A stretch of DNA of 64,000 nt from Silene conica (taxonomy: Eukaryota; Streptophyta; Magnoliopsida; Caryophyllales; Caryophyllaceae): positions 85,353,010 through 85,417,009 of the forward strand of contig CM055312.2 of the NCBI GenBank assembly GCA_029255685.2, in the 5' to 3' direction. Both the position numbers and the translations under genes were made by a program. The notes below the pieces were generated by a model, which was not told the DNA's origin, did no database searches, and saw only the letters and a program-made list of their open reading frames with translations. The stretch's first letter is position 1. Every line of letters starts with the position of its first letter. Of this stretch, positions 35,138-47,795 are shown in pieces.

Positions 35138-36190
35138 ATGGTGAGAACCACTGCTGCTGAGAATACGATAATGCAAGCACTTCATCAGTTGCTTGAGAAT
35201 CAGAGGCGTCAGGCTGAGACTGCTCCTCCTCCTCCACCGCCAGGCAATGATGCCAACCGACTTGGTAGCTTCTCTTGGATAGCATTACAGATGTCCAGGA
35301 GCCACGTGAAGACTTATGGAGGCGAAGTTGATCCTGTTGCCCTTTCTGAATGGTTCCGTGAGATGGAGAAAAGCTTCACCATGTATTCGGTAGTCAGAGA
35401 GGATAGAGTGCGTCTAGCCACTCACTTTTTGACCTTGGAAGCCGATAGATGGTGGGCATTGACCGGACCGACTTTCATTCTTGATCCTTTATTTGACTGG
35501 GAGGCTTTTAAGGATAAGCTCGAGACGAGATTTTATCCTAAGTAGCTTAGATCACAGAGGCTTAAGGAGTTCATGGACTTGAAGCAGGGAAAAATGTCCG
35601 TTCAGGAGTACACCGACAAGTTTAATCAGCTTGCACATTTTGCCTCGAGATTTGTGAGGGATGAGGCTGAGAGAGTTTAATTCTACCGAGGGAAATTGGG
35701 GCCTCGCATCGAGAGTATGGTCCGCCGTGACTCGACTTCTTTCGTTGAGGTTTATGATGATGCTAGTTGGGCAGAGAGTTCCATCCGAGCCATAGATGCT
35801 GAGACTAGAGCTTCTTCTTCTGCTCCCTTTTCCTCACAGACTTTTCCCCTTGAGAAGAGACCCTTTGATCCTTCACCTGATCCTCCGGCACCTCAGTTTA
35901 AGAAGTTTAAGAGGTTCGACCCATCTAAGGTCAACGATCCGGTGCCTGTACCTAATGCTCCCCTGAAGTGTTTCAAGTGTCGTAAGGATCTTCACCTTGG
36001 AGTTGACTGCAACGGTGACCCCTAGACCGTTTTGCTTGCAACAAGATCGGACATCGGTCCTTCGAGTGTCCTGAGAGGAAGGTTGTCGCTGGTAGAGCTG
36101 CTACTGCTGCTGGTGCCGTTCAGAGACCGAAGCCCAAGGGTACCGTGTACGTGATGAGTCGTGCTGCAGCTGAGGCTTACCCTCACCTGG
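35138..36190 (+). pseudogene. Chromovirus-type gag remnant
   Basis: The translated remnant has a proline run, the gag core (WFREMEKSF, RWWALTGPTF) and a zinc-knuckle region with CFKC. These are typical of Tekay/Del chromoviruses. It carries a few breaks and is a fossil. Confidence 0.75.
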
Positions 36191-36796
36191 TCACCGGTAT
36201 GTCTCCATTGATGTTTTCATTTTGCCGATAAAGCGTTGTCTTGAGCTCAACCTTGTTCTTCTTTCATGTCTCTCACTGAAATTTCCCCCCCTTTAACCGC
36301 TTCCTTTTACTTCTCTTTGTGACTCTTTGGAATTTCTTTCCTTTTTGGTGGTTGCAAACCCCTTTTGTTTTACGGATTTTATTTGTTCAACGTTTGAAAG
36401 ATCTAAAAAGGTTGATTTTAGGAAACTTGGTTTGAAGAAGTTGGATAATTTTACAGCTTTGATGGATTCTAGCGTTGATTTGCCATTTGGACTCGTTATT
36501 GGAGACGTCTGATAACCTGTACTATGCTCATCGACACCGGATCAATCTAAATTTTGGGATTTTAATTGATTTTTAACTTGGTTTTGCCTTCGGATTAGAA
36601 TGTCAGGTTCTTGAATGCGCAACGAGAACCCAAACGTTCCTTGATGGAGGCTGGACTATGGTTTTTACTTCTGAAATTTTTGGAAAGAAATCTAAGTTTT
36701 TGTATATCAAGGTTCAGTGAAAGTTTTAGTTGTTAATGTAATCCTTGTAACTGCTTTCAAGTTTCGAGGACGAAACTTTTTAAAAGATGGGGTGAT

Positions 36797-39505
36797 TGTA
36801 ACATCCCGTATTTTTATTAAAGTAATTTTAGTAATTTAAAAGGAGTTTTCAGAATTTAATAATATTTTAATTATAATTCGTAATTTTTATTTTAAGAAAT
36901 GTTGTTAAGTTTGTCTTAAGTTTAATTAATCTAAAGATATCGTTTTTCTAGGCTTTCCCGTTTACATTTAATTCCCGAACCGCTTAAGTAAAACACGTCT
37001 CAAGCTTAACTTAAAGCTAATTGTGAAAGGAACCTTCCTCCTCATTTCTTAACATTTATAAACCCCTTCCTCAAGAAACAAAATATCAGACTTTCCATTT
37101 CTCATATTTCTCACATCTCCATCTTCACAAAATTCAACCTTGTGAATTCGTTACAACTCCGATTGACGCAAGGTTTTCACCTACGCTTTCCTCTCTTCAT
37201 TTCCGTTCTTTATATCTCTTTCAATTTCCATTTCGTCAAAGTTGATTTTGGGGCTGTTTTGAGGTTTACTCGAAATTACCCTCAAATAACCCGTTTTTGT
37301 CGTTTGTAGGTGTCGACTTGGACGACCCGGACAAGGACTCGTACATTGTTCAAGACTAAGAAGGGAAGAATCGCTCTTTAAGGTGACGATAATGAGAAAC
37401 TCGGCCTTTTGTCTAATATTAGCACTTTACATGATTTTAGTATGTTTAGTTACTAGAAACATGTTTAGGTTATGTGGATTGTGGTTGTGATGCTGTAAAT
37501 TAGTTAGTATCATGCTAGGGTTTGATGATTATATGTTTCTCACATGATTTAATGATTATTGATAATGGGTAATGTGTTTGGGTGAAAAAGATGAATGTTT
37601 GTATAATGTTTATGAATGTGTTTGCTAATCCATGAAGATGATTAAAGGATGAAGTAGGAGTACTTGTATATGCTGTTTATTGTGATTTTATAAGTGTATG
37701 CAAAGTATAGAAGTAAACCTTGAAGTTTGATTGAAGTTTAAGAACGGCGAAATGCGCGATTTTGGTACAGCGGGTTCCCAGCCGGTCTGAGGCCGGCGGC
37801 CGGTGGACCAGCTGAGAGCCCATTTGGTGTTTGTTATTTATATCGTTGTTTTGCGTAAATTGGGAATAAAGGGTCCCCAGCCGGTGGACCGGCGGCCGGT
37901 CGGCCGGCTGGGAGACCTTATTGTTGTTTTTGGGTTGGTTTCGTAAGAGTTGGGAAAAGGGTTCCCAGCCGGTGGACCGGCAGCCGGCCGACCGGCTGGG
38001 AGTACCTCATTGTTGTTTTTCTTTGTTTGGCGCATGAGAGATTAGGTCTCTTAGCCGGCCAACCGGCAGCCTGTGGCTGACCGGCTGAGAGCCCCTGATC
38101 GAATTGTTTTGTTCATAACTTATGTTTCGCATGTCGGATTTGTTTGATTCTTTTTCCGTATGTTTCGTATGCTTGTTTGAAGTCCCAAGAAATTGGGCGG
38201 CGCTTATGTCGGGTTCGGTAATGGATTTGAGGATGAAAGACCCCCCGGCCGGGCAACCGGAAGGGAGACCGGCTCTCGCCTCAAATTAGTTCCCGAAGTC
38301 GGCTAAGTGTTTCATGGATGTTTAGAGATGAAATATATATACGAAATGATTGTCATTCGAGTTTGAGTTGCTGTACATCTTAGAGATGACATTTGTAATT
38401 TGTGTAACCTGCTGTGCGCTGCTATAGTACTCGAGTTCTCGCTTGATTGCATTGTGTAGCTGGTTGGCCGTAGTGACTTGGTTCTCACGGTCAGGTCTTA
38501 GATTGTCTGCCCGCCTTCGGGCATATCTCGTTCCTAGCTAGTTCGGGTCTTGGGGGTGCCTTGTGCACTTGTCGAATCGGGGATCGTGATCCGTTTGGGC
38601 TCTGAGAGTCTGGCCAGGTTTAGACTAAGACAGTCTTTTGATGTCGTCCTACCAGGGGGTTGTATAGTCTGAGATTGGGGATGTCGTGGTATATAGACGA
38701 GTCGTTTGTCGGCCTGCTCATAGTAGTAAGAGTCGAGTCACTTGGATGATCTATCTCTGGTTTGTAGAGTCACTTGGTTGGCCTATAGTTGTTAGAGTCG
38801 AGTCACTAGGTGGCCTATCTCTTGTTGATATAATTGGATGTTGAGCATGCTTCAGTTTGTGTATAGGAATGTTTTATACTTGGTTATCTTAGTATTGTTC
38901 GTCCAAGGTATTGGACGACTCTTAGTCTAGTTTCGTAAATGGTTTGGATTGAAAGACCCCCCGGCCGGGCAACCGCAAGGGAAACCGGCTCTCCTTCCAA
39001 ATAGTTTCCGAAGTTGGTTGAGAGCCTTTGCATAATATTGCATGATGTTAGGAAAAATGAGATATTGTGGTATATGCTTCACATGTTATAAATGTCGGAG
39101 TATATTGGATGTTTTACGTGTTACATGTTATTGACAATAGGTGGCTAGGAGCACTCTAGTCACTCCCCACTGACTGTGGCGCACATGTTGTATGTGTGTA
39201 GGTACATGAGGGCTGATGCAGGGGTTACGTTGAGGCTAGCGAGCGATGATCCTTCATCGTTGACTTTTACCTTTCGTTAGCTAGACCTTAGACTTACGTT
39301 TCAGTATTTTGTGCCTGTAGGGATATGTTATCCCGGGCTATTTTGTATCGCACTTATATACTTAATTATGTTTCTTTTCCTTCCGCATGTTTTATATTGT
39401 TAAGACACCTCGCATGTTTTCTTATCATGTCAAAACTTTTAAATTCCGCTGCATTTTTGGCATGTTTTGTATGTTTACTTTTACGCTTTCGCGAGGGGTT
39501 TTACA
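36797..39505 (+). repeat. 3' LTR of the Tekay-like element
   Basis: Near-identical to the first LTR, with the same four inverted repeats at 37776-38092. It is followed by the target duplication TATTG (39506-39510). Confidence 0.9.
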
Positions 39506-40830
39506 TATTGAGCCCTATTATGGCCAATTTTTCCACACTTTACACAATACTTAAACACATTTTCATATTTAAACGGCACCCATAAGAGATACCCCTGCTC
39601 CATGGCTAAAAAGAACCCAGGCATCAAAGGTTGATTAAGATTCAGGCTTACCTTAACTCTGAGGAAGTCATTTTCAGGGACCATGTGGAAAGGCAACCCA
39701 CAAATCTGAACCCACATACTGGCTCTAGGAAAGCGCACAGTCCTTGGAATAGCATCAGGGAGCCACCTCCCAAATACCATGACAGCACCATCCATTGCAG
39801 TACAAGTTGTCATCAGCAGACCTTCTCTATCATTAACATTATTGCAATGGAAAACATACAGGTCCCCCCATTCTGAAACACACAACACTCCCTCTCGTGG
39901 TCCACTTAGTACGAATGATTTCTTTTACCTTAACCACATCAAAATCACGGTAGTCAACCAAATAACCCAGGACACACCTATTCCGAAACTCCCGTGATTT
40001 ACCCAATTCAGTAGGGTCCACATTGACAACCCCACCAGACCTCGGATACCTCCATAAACTTGCATGAAGAGGATCATTAGGATTGAAAGATGATGCTTGA
40101 TGATGAAACCTCCCCCCTGCAGACCCACTAAGATTGTTGCCATGCACCCCATTTCCTCCCCCAGTTCCCACACTTGAATTCGTCATCTTAGCAGAAAAAG
40201 GCTCGTTGTCAGAAATGTTTGAAGAAACAGACGAGAAGTGTGAAACCTTTGGCTTTATATTAAGGACGGATGAAGGATCAGAAGTATTTGATGGTATAGA
40301 AAGTAAGGTTAAGAAATGAGAAGGCTGGTGAGAATTAAACTTCCCCATTTTGCCTTAAATATGGGAAAGGGAGAGAAATCACTCACTAAAAGCTCACCTT
40401 AGTAACTCCGAGAACCCAAACGACACTCTCTTAAGAGAAGCTAATTGGCTAGCCACACCTTGAACCGTTCAAAAACTAGGGTAGCTGTCTGAAAAAGACA
40501 AAAAGAAGCTCTGACACACCGGGGAGTCCAAACGACGAGCCGTCGTAACAGACCCTCACCCAATTGTAAGGAAAAGAAGGTAATGATTGTGGTTATAGAA
40601 GGATATTAAGTAAAAGATTTGAAGCAGAAGGAAGATTTAGAGTTAAAGGAGAAGGTCAGCCAATAAAAGACAAGCAGAGGGAATAAAGTAAATGCATGTT
40701 AGGCGAAAGTAAATGCATGTTCATAGGATAGAATTAGTAAGAGGAAAGGCTCTCAAAAAAAGAGAAAAACTTCTCTCTAAACAAGAGAGAGAAGTCGTTG
40801 ATCCTGTGAAACTAATTGTATAATCAGTTT

Positions 40831-42265
40831 GTGAAAATATAAATTCCAATCAAATTATATTGAATTGGGTCAATTCAAATTTGGATCAAAATCATATCAT
40901 GAATTCAAATGTTTGATTGACTGCGGATCGGATTATTCCCATTGAGTCATTTTTGGCCTATTGACAAACAAACATCCACCAAGTCTTTTGAAGTGGGTTG
41001 AAATTGAGAGAGATGATGAACGAAGTCAACAACTTCTGTAATTAAGTTTTACTTTTTGTATTATCAAGAAATTGAATGTTATTGGTTACCAGCTTACCAC
41101 TTAACTTGCGTAGCTTCTCTATTGAGAGGAGCATAAATTTTAAAAACATAAAAATAAACCGTGAGATTCCAGTCAATTCTATACATGGTTGTATTTACGT
41201 TTGTCAATATTCATTTTCTTTTGTTAATATTTTTAGTTACATATCAATAAAAAATAAAAAGCTTTAATATTCATAATATAATCCGTAAGACAATTTAAAC
41301 AAGATCTTATATAACTATCTTTTATGTTATGTATTAGAAGTTGTGTAACCGACTTATGAATTGTGTCCAAAAAGTGAAATATAAAGAATTGATTGGAATG
41401 AAGGAAGTATTAATTCGGGTAGGGGACTTTTCTCACTTATGCAACTTTCCAAGTTAGACATCTTATTTTACAAAATAAATCTCAAAAAATGAACAAATTC
41501 TCTTATACGACGGTCAAACATGCGATTATTAGAGAAAAGATCACTCTTTAATAAATAACTAATCGAATCCACGTAGACAAACAAGAGGTTACTTAGTACT
41601 ATGAGCTATATAGTACGTAGTATTTGGTTAAGCTCTTGCTTGTAATCAATCTCACAATTTGTGTCATGATATTGATTTGCACGCATAAGAACGGGGTAGG
41701 TAAGATGTAATTGATTAAGAGAAGTATCCTTTCTATTTCTCAAGAGATCCATTATTTTTTAATCATTTGGATTAAATTTGGGTTTGAACAGATGATTATA
41801 GATTTATTTAGAAATGAAAAGGTAAATAAAATAATTGAAATATATAATATAGTAATGTTTATAAAAGAAAATGGAGAGAAAAGAAATAGAGAAAATCTAA
41901 AAAAAACACCAATTAATAATTGTTGATTGTTGTTGTCATCAATGTGTCTTTATGAGACCATATCGGCCAACTCGATCTATTAGGTAGCCATAACTTGGTC
42001 CGTACAAAGTTTGGTACATTCTCATTTGTGATGAATTGTGATAATGTGTTATAAGTTTTAACGTTTTATTTATCAGTTAAAATAATATTGAAAGAGGAAA
42101 AAAAACTTGTGAAAAGTCACAAGCGTTATGAAATTAATATGTGAGTTGGTTTATGACTATGTTTCGTAAGTTATTGATATTGAAATATCAAACCAGATAG
42201 ACGGATACATGTTGGGAATATGTATATATTAGACTCACCGTTAAAGATTTTTTTTAAAATTTTGC
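40831..42265. other. Intergenic AT-rich DNA, no gene recognised
   Basis: This is the original flank of the LINE. I see no domains, terminal repeats or tandem arrays. Confidence 0.5.
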
Positions 42266-42268
42266 TTA

Positions 42269-43085
42269 GGGTTTATTTGGTAAAATTAGCTGAAAAGGTA
42301 GCTGAAACCTAAAAAGGTACATGAAATTTGAAAAGGTAGCTGAAAATTAAGACCTGATAAGGTAGCTGATTTTGTTAAAACTGTTTGGAAACTAGCTGAA
42401 AAGATAGCTGATATTTGACAAAATGACGTAAAAGGACATGGTTTATTATTGATATCTTTTACGTTTTTACTATTATTCTTGTGTTATTGTAGACAAACGA
42501 TCGAAACAAATAGAGTACTAACTTTTGAAGAGAATCGTGCACTTAAAATGGTACTGGAAAATGCCTACATTGCTACTTCCATAATTTCTTCATGTACACT
42601 GTTTCGAATGAATTGGCCACTAAAATCAAGTTATAGGAATAGCTTCAACTACTAACTTTTATATACACATGATTCATGCCCGAAGAATTTCACAAATTAA
42701 TAAGTATATAACGATTAGGTAAAAACAAAATTTAAACAATATATCCTCACAAATTTACTATTGATATAAAATTAGTTTTCTATTGAAGTCATACACACAA
42801 AGAAAGATTAGTTAAGTTTACGTAAGAATTTTGTAGTGTGTTTAATTTTGTTAATTAACGTTAAAAAATCCGAGGGTAGAATAGGTAAATAAAAATGAAT
42901 CAGGTACCTGATTTGTCAAATGCTACATGAGGTAGCTTTTTATTTCAGGTACCTTTTTTTACCTTTTTTTTCACTCTAAACAGGTAGTTGTCAAACCCTC
43001 CAAAAATAATAAACTACCTGATTATTTTGGCAAAAAAGTTATTTCAGACAAATCAGGTAGCTGAAATGGCTTGGCAAACGGAGCC
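42269..43085. mobile_element. PIF/Harbinger-like MITE (817 bp)
   Basis: The imperfect terminal inverted repeats are GGGTTTATTTGGTAAAATTA on the left and GGCTCCGTTTGCCAAGCCAT (minus strand) on the right. The 3-bp duplication TTA lies at 42266-42268 and 43086-43088. Subterminal copies of GGTAGCTGA and its complement TCAGGTACC repeat on both sides. There is no transposase. Confidence 0.7.
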
Positions 43086-43088
43086 TTA

Positions 43089-43756
43089 TTGTCACCAAAT
43101 GTCTTTGATCCTTTAGTACTTCACAATTTAGTACATTGAAGTGCTAGTTTATTTTAACATCATAAAATGTCAACCGTGACTAGTAGCTATAAAGACGATG
43201 ATTGGACTAGTCATGAAACATGTGACACGATATGGTTAGACAAAATAGGATTTTATTTGCGACTCCTTTAAGAAAGGAGTTTATCATCTTCGGCCTCTCA
43301 AAGAATATGAATTGTATAACACTATAAAAACAATGTGCTCAGGCAGTCAGGCGTCTGAAATCAGTCGTTAAAACAATTCGGACGACTGAAATCAGTCTCT
43401 AGGGCTGCGTCGCAAAGCCCCGTCTTTTTTTCACTAGGTCGACAAATTTCAGTCGCTAAAATGGTGACGGATTTGCCGTTGTCAAATTGGCGATTGAACC
43501 TATTTAATGGCCACAGCAAAATGGCGCACGTGAAGGCTATGAAAAACGCGGGAAAATGGCGACCGAACCATCACATTTGTCGCCAAATTGGCGACCGCTT
43601 TTCCGTTGCCATTTTCGCGACCGCTTTTTCGTTGCCACTTTTTTTGTCAACAAAATAAACAAAATGTTAGTGAGTGAAAATCCGTCGCCATAAATACATG
43701 TCGGTCGCCAAATCTTCAATGATTTTTCATGGAAAATCCTATTTTGCTCGAGCCAA
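43089..43756. other. Unassigned block rich in GTCGC / GGCGACC motifs
   Basis: From about 43360 to 43720 the sequence carries repeated CAGTCGCTAAAA, TTGGCGACCG and TCGTTGCCA motifs on both strands. It looks like the subterminal region of a decayed CACTA or related DNA transposon, perhaps starting at CACTAGGTCGAC (43432). No second end was found. Confidence 0.4.
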
Positions 43757-44074
43757 CACTACTACAATTAAGCACTTGGGCCACGACTAAATTCGTGGCG
43801 CAAGTACTAATTTCTTGTGGCTAAAGCTCTTTGTCACGGAAATATCTTCCGTGACCCAAGTGGCCGTGGCTAACAGATAGCCACGGGAAAAACAAGAACG
43901 TGGCTAAAATTATATTTTTAGCCACAAATTCTCACGTGGCTAATAATTCCCGTGACCAAAAATTAATTCTCGTGACCAAAATTATTCCCGTGACAAACAA
44001 AAAATAAAAAATAAATAAACAAAATGTAATATATTATTTTTTACTTATAACCAAAATATTTTCACATATGAAAT

Positions 44075-44969
44075 CTTTTTTTTTTGGCCTAAACCGGGGT
44101 GTCCACCGTGTCGACAACGGTGTATAATCCCTCGCCGCGGGGCTGTCTCGCGAAGAGGTAAACGGCTTGCCAAAGAGTTGCTCCATTCCCATGGGTAGGA
44201 ATCGAACCCCTGACCTCAGGTAGAGATGGCAATGGATCCCGGATCCTACCCAGATCCACCAGACCCTATACCCAAGGGTAGGATATGGATCCCATTATTT
44301 TAGATCCTTAGGATCTGGATCGGATCCATATCCTCATACGAGTACGAGGGTCGGATCTGGATCCCACCACTAAGATCCAGATCCTACCCTTGGACCCTCT
44401 TTTAGTTTTTATATGTGTATTTTTGGATAGATTCGACCCTTCAGAGGTATATCATGGAAACAAGCAATGAAGTATTAGTGTTTATTTTGTTTGGACAATT
44501 TGTTTTATTATGACTTGTTGGAATTATAATTATTTTGTGGTTTGTAAACCTTATTTGTAAGTTGCTACACGACTTTTTAATACTTTGTACACTCTTTTTA
44601 TTTATTTTTAGACTATGATTTTTAAACCAGTGAAGTTAATAGAGGGTAATTCGACAAAAACATCGTCTCTAATTGACAAGTTAAAGTGAAATAGTGTATA
44701 ATAGTGACTTGGTGCGGTTTCATTTGAATGTATCGTTGAAGATTGTCGGATCTGGATTTTATCCAGATCCTACCCAGATCCTTAGGATGCGGATATGGAT
44801 CTACAAATTTCGGACCCTGAGGATAAGGGTAGGATCTGGATATACCATTTTAAAATGGATCTGGATCTGGATCCTATAGGATCCTGTCCAGATCCTACCC
44901 ATTGTCATCTCTAACCTCAGGGTTAAGGGATGAGGTGAGCAACCACCACACTACCAAACACATTTGGTT
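44075..44969 (-). mobile_element. tRNA-derived SINE (about 194 bp), split by a hAT MITE
   Basis: On the minus strand it has an A-box-like TAGTGTGGTGGTTGC, a B box in GGTCAGGGGTTCGATTCC, a GC-rich body and a poly(A) tail (T run at 44076-44085). An 11-bp direct repeat, ACATATGAAAT / ACATATGGAAT, flanks it (44064-44074 and 44970-44980). Without the MITE and its 8-bp duplication, the SINE is about 194 bp, a normal length. Confidence 0.82.
44221..44913. mobile_element. hAT MITE rich in GGATCC/GGATCTGG motifs
   Basis: The terminal inverted repeats are TAGAGATGGCAATGG (left) and TAGAGATGACAATGG (right, minus strand). The 8-bp target duplication ACCTCAGG is perfect (44213-44220 and 44914-44921). Both arms are packed with GATCC and its relatives (44230-44400 and 44745-44900), giving long imperfect inverted arms. 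It has no transposase. Confidence 0.87.
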
Positions 44970-45795
44970 ACATATGGAATTTTGTCAAGCTTTAATCCTT
45001 GCTTGGTTAGTTATCTCAACTCGTTACTTACAATCACAAGTCATTCACTTTTGTGAATCGTATATCCCATGAGGTCACTCATCCCAAGACTACTCTCACC
45101 TGAGCACGCTTAACTGTGGAGTTCTTATGATGAGCTACCGAAAATAAAACTTAAGCTTGTTGATATATATAGTTAACACTTTGAAACCTTTTTAAATTAT
45201 ATTCATTTTTTTCTAAATTACCTTCACTATTATTTTTGCGAAAAAATATTAAATGATATACATATTTTTGCGAAAAAAATATTATTTTTCTCAAATTACT
45301 CGAGTTTTTAATGTTGACCTCCCGACTAATGATGCTCGGGTCATTTTTTGCCCGAGTCAACAAAACCATTTTCTCCAAACTATTTAATCACATTTTTCTT
45401 ATATTTTTTTCCCTAATACATTTTTTTTTCATTTGTCGTCATTTTTATTTAATTTTTCTTTTATCCATTTTTTCATGTATTTTTCCACACAAATAGTATT
45501 TGTAAGATCGTCGTATTTGTAACGAAAAAAAGTTTAATCACTTTTTACTAAATAATGATCACTTTTGAATAATGATTACATATTCGTATCAATGATCGAG
45601 TTTTATTACTAAAATAAATGACCAAGACATTATTAACTCGAAAATAATCAGTTTTTGCCAAAAAACACAGAAAATATCGTATAAATTTTTGTTTCCTCTA
45701 AATTGATTTCTTTTCATTATTCTTTATATTTCTTTTTGTCAACAAAATTTCACATTATTTACACATGTAAATTTATTATTTTAATTTCCATTTTA

Positions 45796-46154
45796 CTTTT
45801 CGGTGTGATACGCCCATTTTCAATAATTAAAATGTTTTTCTATATTGATTTTTTTATATCGGTTATTTTAACAATATGTTTTTTTCATTTTATTCAATGA
45901 TTTGTTGGAAATCATTTTGAATTTAATTTTTTAGACTACTTTTTTTTTATTTAATCATATTTTAAATCTAATTGTCTTTTCGGTGTGATACGCCCATTTT
46001 CAATAATTAAAATGTTTTTCTATATTGATTTTTTTATATCGGTTATTTTAACAATATGTTTTTTCATTTTATTCAATGATTTGTTGGAAATCATTTTGAA
46101 TTTAATTTTTTAGACTACTTTTTTTTTATTTAATCATATTTTAAATCTAATTGT
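45796..46154. repeat. Tandem duplication of a 180-bp unit
   Basis: The unit starting CTTTTCGGTGTGATACGCCC at 45796 repeats at 45976 and differs by about one base in a T run. This near-identity points to a recent duplication. Confidence 0.92.
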
Positions 46155-47795
46155 CTTTTCTTTTTTTTTTCTCCTTAAAAACTTCCCCAATTTTTTTCCA
46201 ATTTAACATCTCGAATTCAAGTTCTTGTAGAAATATTTTACAAATAAAGTTGTAAATCAATTTTCTAATGAAAAGCTTATTTAACAATATATTAGTTTCA
46301 GACTTCTCAATGATAGGTGTTAATAAGTTAATTATTTAATTGGACATACTTTCTCTTTAAATGTGATGCGGTCTCTAAATAATGTTATTCAATATTATAA
46401 TTTTAACAAAAAAAGAATTATAAACATATATTTGCCATGGGTGTGACATTGTTCGTGGCAAAAATGATTATTAGCCACGACTGTAACTTAAATTGTGGCG
46501 CAGTTGACTTTTTGCCACGGCAAAAAATATTCCCGTGGCATAAATTTTTTCTAATAGTGAATAAAATTATTCCCGTGGCTAAACAAAATTTAGCCACGAA
46601 TTATAAATTCCCGTGGCATAAATCTTGGGGCAAGTGTCAATTTGTTGTAGTGTTTTTTGTCGGGGGCTTGTTGCGCAATTTAATAAATTGAGTAACTGGG
46701 TAAGTAGCTTTGAATTTACAAAATTGTCATTACATAATTAAACGTATACTTAAAGTAAAGCAGCATTCAACGAAAATAAAGCAAAATAAATTGTTAAACA
46801 ACAATCATTTATTCATATAATCATATTCATTTTCAAGTCAGTAGTGTTAATAAGAATAATCATAATAAATTGCATAAATTCTCACTTGTGACAGACTAAA
46901 TCCAATAATAAGAATAATCATAATAAGATCGTTTACGTCAATAGTGAAGAACATTAAGTACGAATATTGTTCACATCTGGCAATAATACGACGCAATCAT
47001 CTTGATGTCACAGTACACACCATGTTGCACTAATAATTTTGTACTATTATTTGTTATCATATCAAAAATATTAGTCATGGTAAAAATCCAGTGCGTAGCT
47101 AAGATCAATAATTAGTCACGGGTAATTTACTTGTGACAATAAATCACAATTAGCCACGGTAAGAATTCAGTGTGTGGCTAAGAACAATATAGTCACGGAT
47201 AATTTAGCTGTGCCAATAAATCGTAATTAGCCACGTTAAGAATTCAATGTGGCTAAGCACACTAATTAGTCACGGTTAACTTACATGTGACAATAAATTA
47301 TAATTAGCCACGACATTGTGGCTAAAAATAATTATTAGCCACGTTCGTGACTTGATGCGTGACTGAAGGCGTTTGTTAGCCACGACCATGGCTTAATTCG
47401 TGACTCAAAATAATTATTTGACACGGATATATTTTCCCGTGACATGTATTTTTTTACCAATTAATTTTGAAGGAAGGGGACTTTATTTCCTGTGACTAAG
47501 CAAATTTAGGTCACGAATTATGAATTCCCGTGACATAAATCGTGGCGCAAGTGTCATTTTGTTGTAGTGCAAATTGCATTTATTTTGTACCTGCATTTAA
47601 ACAAATCAACCTAGCACAAATCAACCACACACGGGCTATACCAATTCAACAACGTCATTTCACACCAAATTAAAATTCAAATGTTAACAAGTTTTGAAGT
47701 ACTATCAAATCCGACAAGTTTTCAAATACTACAAAATCATCTTAATTACATTGAAAGCTAGTCGACGCACCACTATCACCTCCTCCAAATAGATC

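Larger units (their letters stand above)
32262..39505 (+). mobile_element. Tekay/Del-like Ty3 element, non-autonomous, broken
   Basis: LTRs of 2711 bp (32262-34972) and 2709 bp (36797-39505) flank only 1.8 kb of interior. The target duplication is CATTG on the left and TATTG on the right. A tRNA-Met-type primer-binding site follows the first LTR, and a purine-rich AAAAGATGGGGTGA tract precedes the second. The interior holds a gag remnant and a short end-of-pol scrap; no polymerase region is recognisable. By eye the LTRs differ at about 50 sites (near 1.8%), so the insertion is perhaps 0.7 to 1.3 million years old. It interrupts the LINE, which must be older. Confidence 0.9.
30430..40348 (-). 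pseudogene. LINE ORF1 (DUF4283 and CCHC zinc knuckle), interrupted
   Basis: The N-terminal part runs from the ATG at 40348 to 39506. It has a serine-rich start, then a DUF4283-like domain (FHCNN, FGRWLPDA, WVQICGLPF) and the start of a zinc knuckle (CVKCGKIGHNR). The LTR element interrupts the frame at the last cysteine of the knuckle, and the target duplication preserves the TGC codon on the far side (near 32257-32261). The C-terminal part (32261 to about 30430) is a long, low-complexity acidic region in several frames, with a 17-base C run at 32075-32091. There is at least one further frameshift near 39860. ORF1 proteins of this type bind the LINE RNA. Confidence 0.75.
26219..40819 (-). mobile_element. 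L1-type LINE, about 7.3 kb, split by a Tekay-like element
   Basis: The minus-strand LINE ends in poly(A) (T run at 26216-26225) and is flanked by an 11-bp direct repeat, ATAATCAGTTT (26208-26218 and 40820-40830). Its 5' leader is CT-rich (AGAGAGAAG-type runs near 40760-40800). ORF1 and ORF2 are both recognisable, and the LTR element at 32262-39505 lies inside ORF1. Without that insertion the LINE is about 7.35 kb, so it is close to full length. It is clearly dead: ORF2 falls into at least six frame pieces. Confidence 0.85.
43757..47569. mobile_element. CACTA DNA transposon with GCCACG subterminal repeats
   Basis: The left end is CACTACTACAATTAAGCACT, and the right end (minus strand) is CACTACAACAAAATGACACT at 47569. 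The 3-bp target duplication is CAA on both sides (43754-43756 and 47570-47572). Many copies of GCCACG and CGTGGC lie at 43785-43990 and 46430-47560. A second CACTA-type right end lies at 46652. The interior contains a SINE with a hAT MITE inside it, and a 180-bp tandem duplication. No transposase is recognisable. Confidence 0.8.

Noticed and set aside
44140-44225. tRNA gene
   Set aside because: The B-box-like sequence belongs to a SINE with a poly(A) tail and target duplication; there is no cloverleaf.
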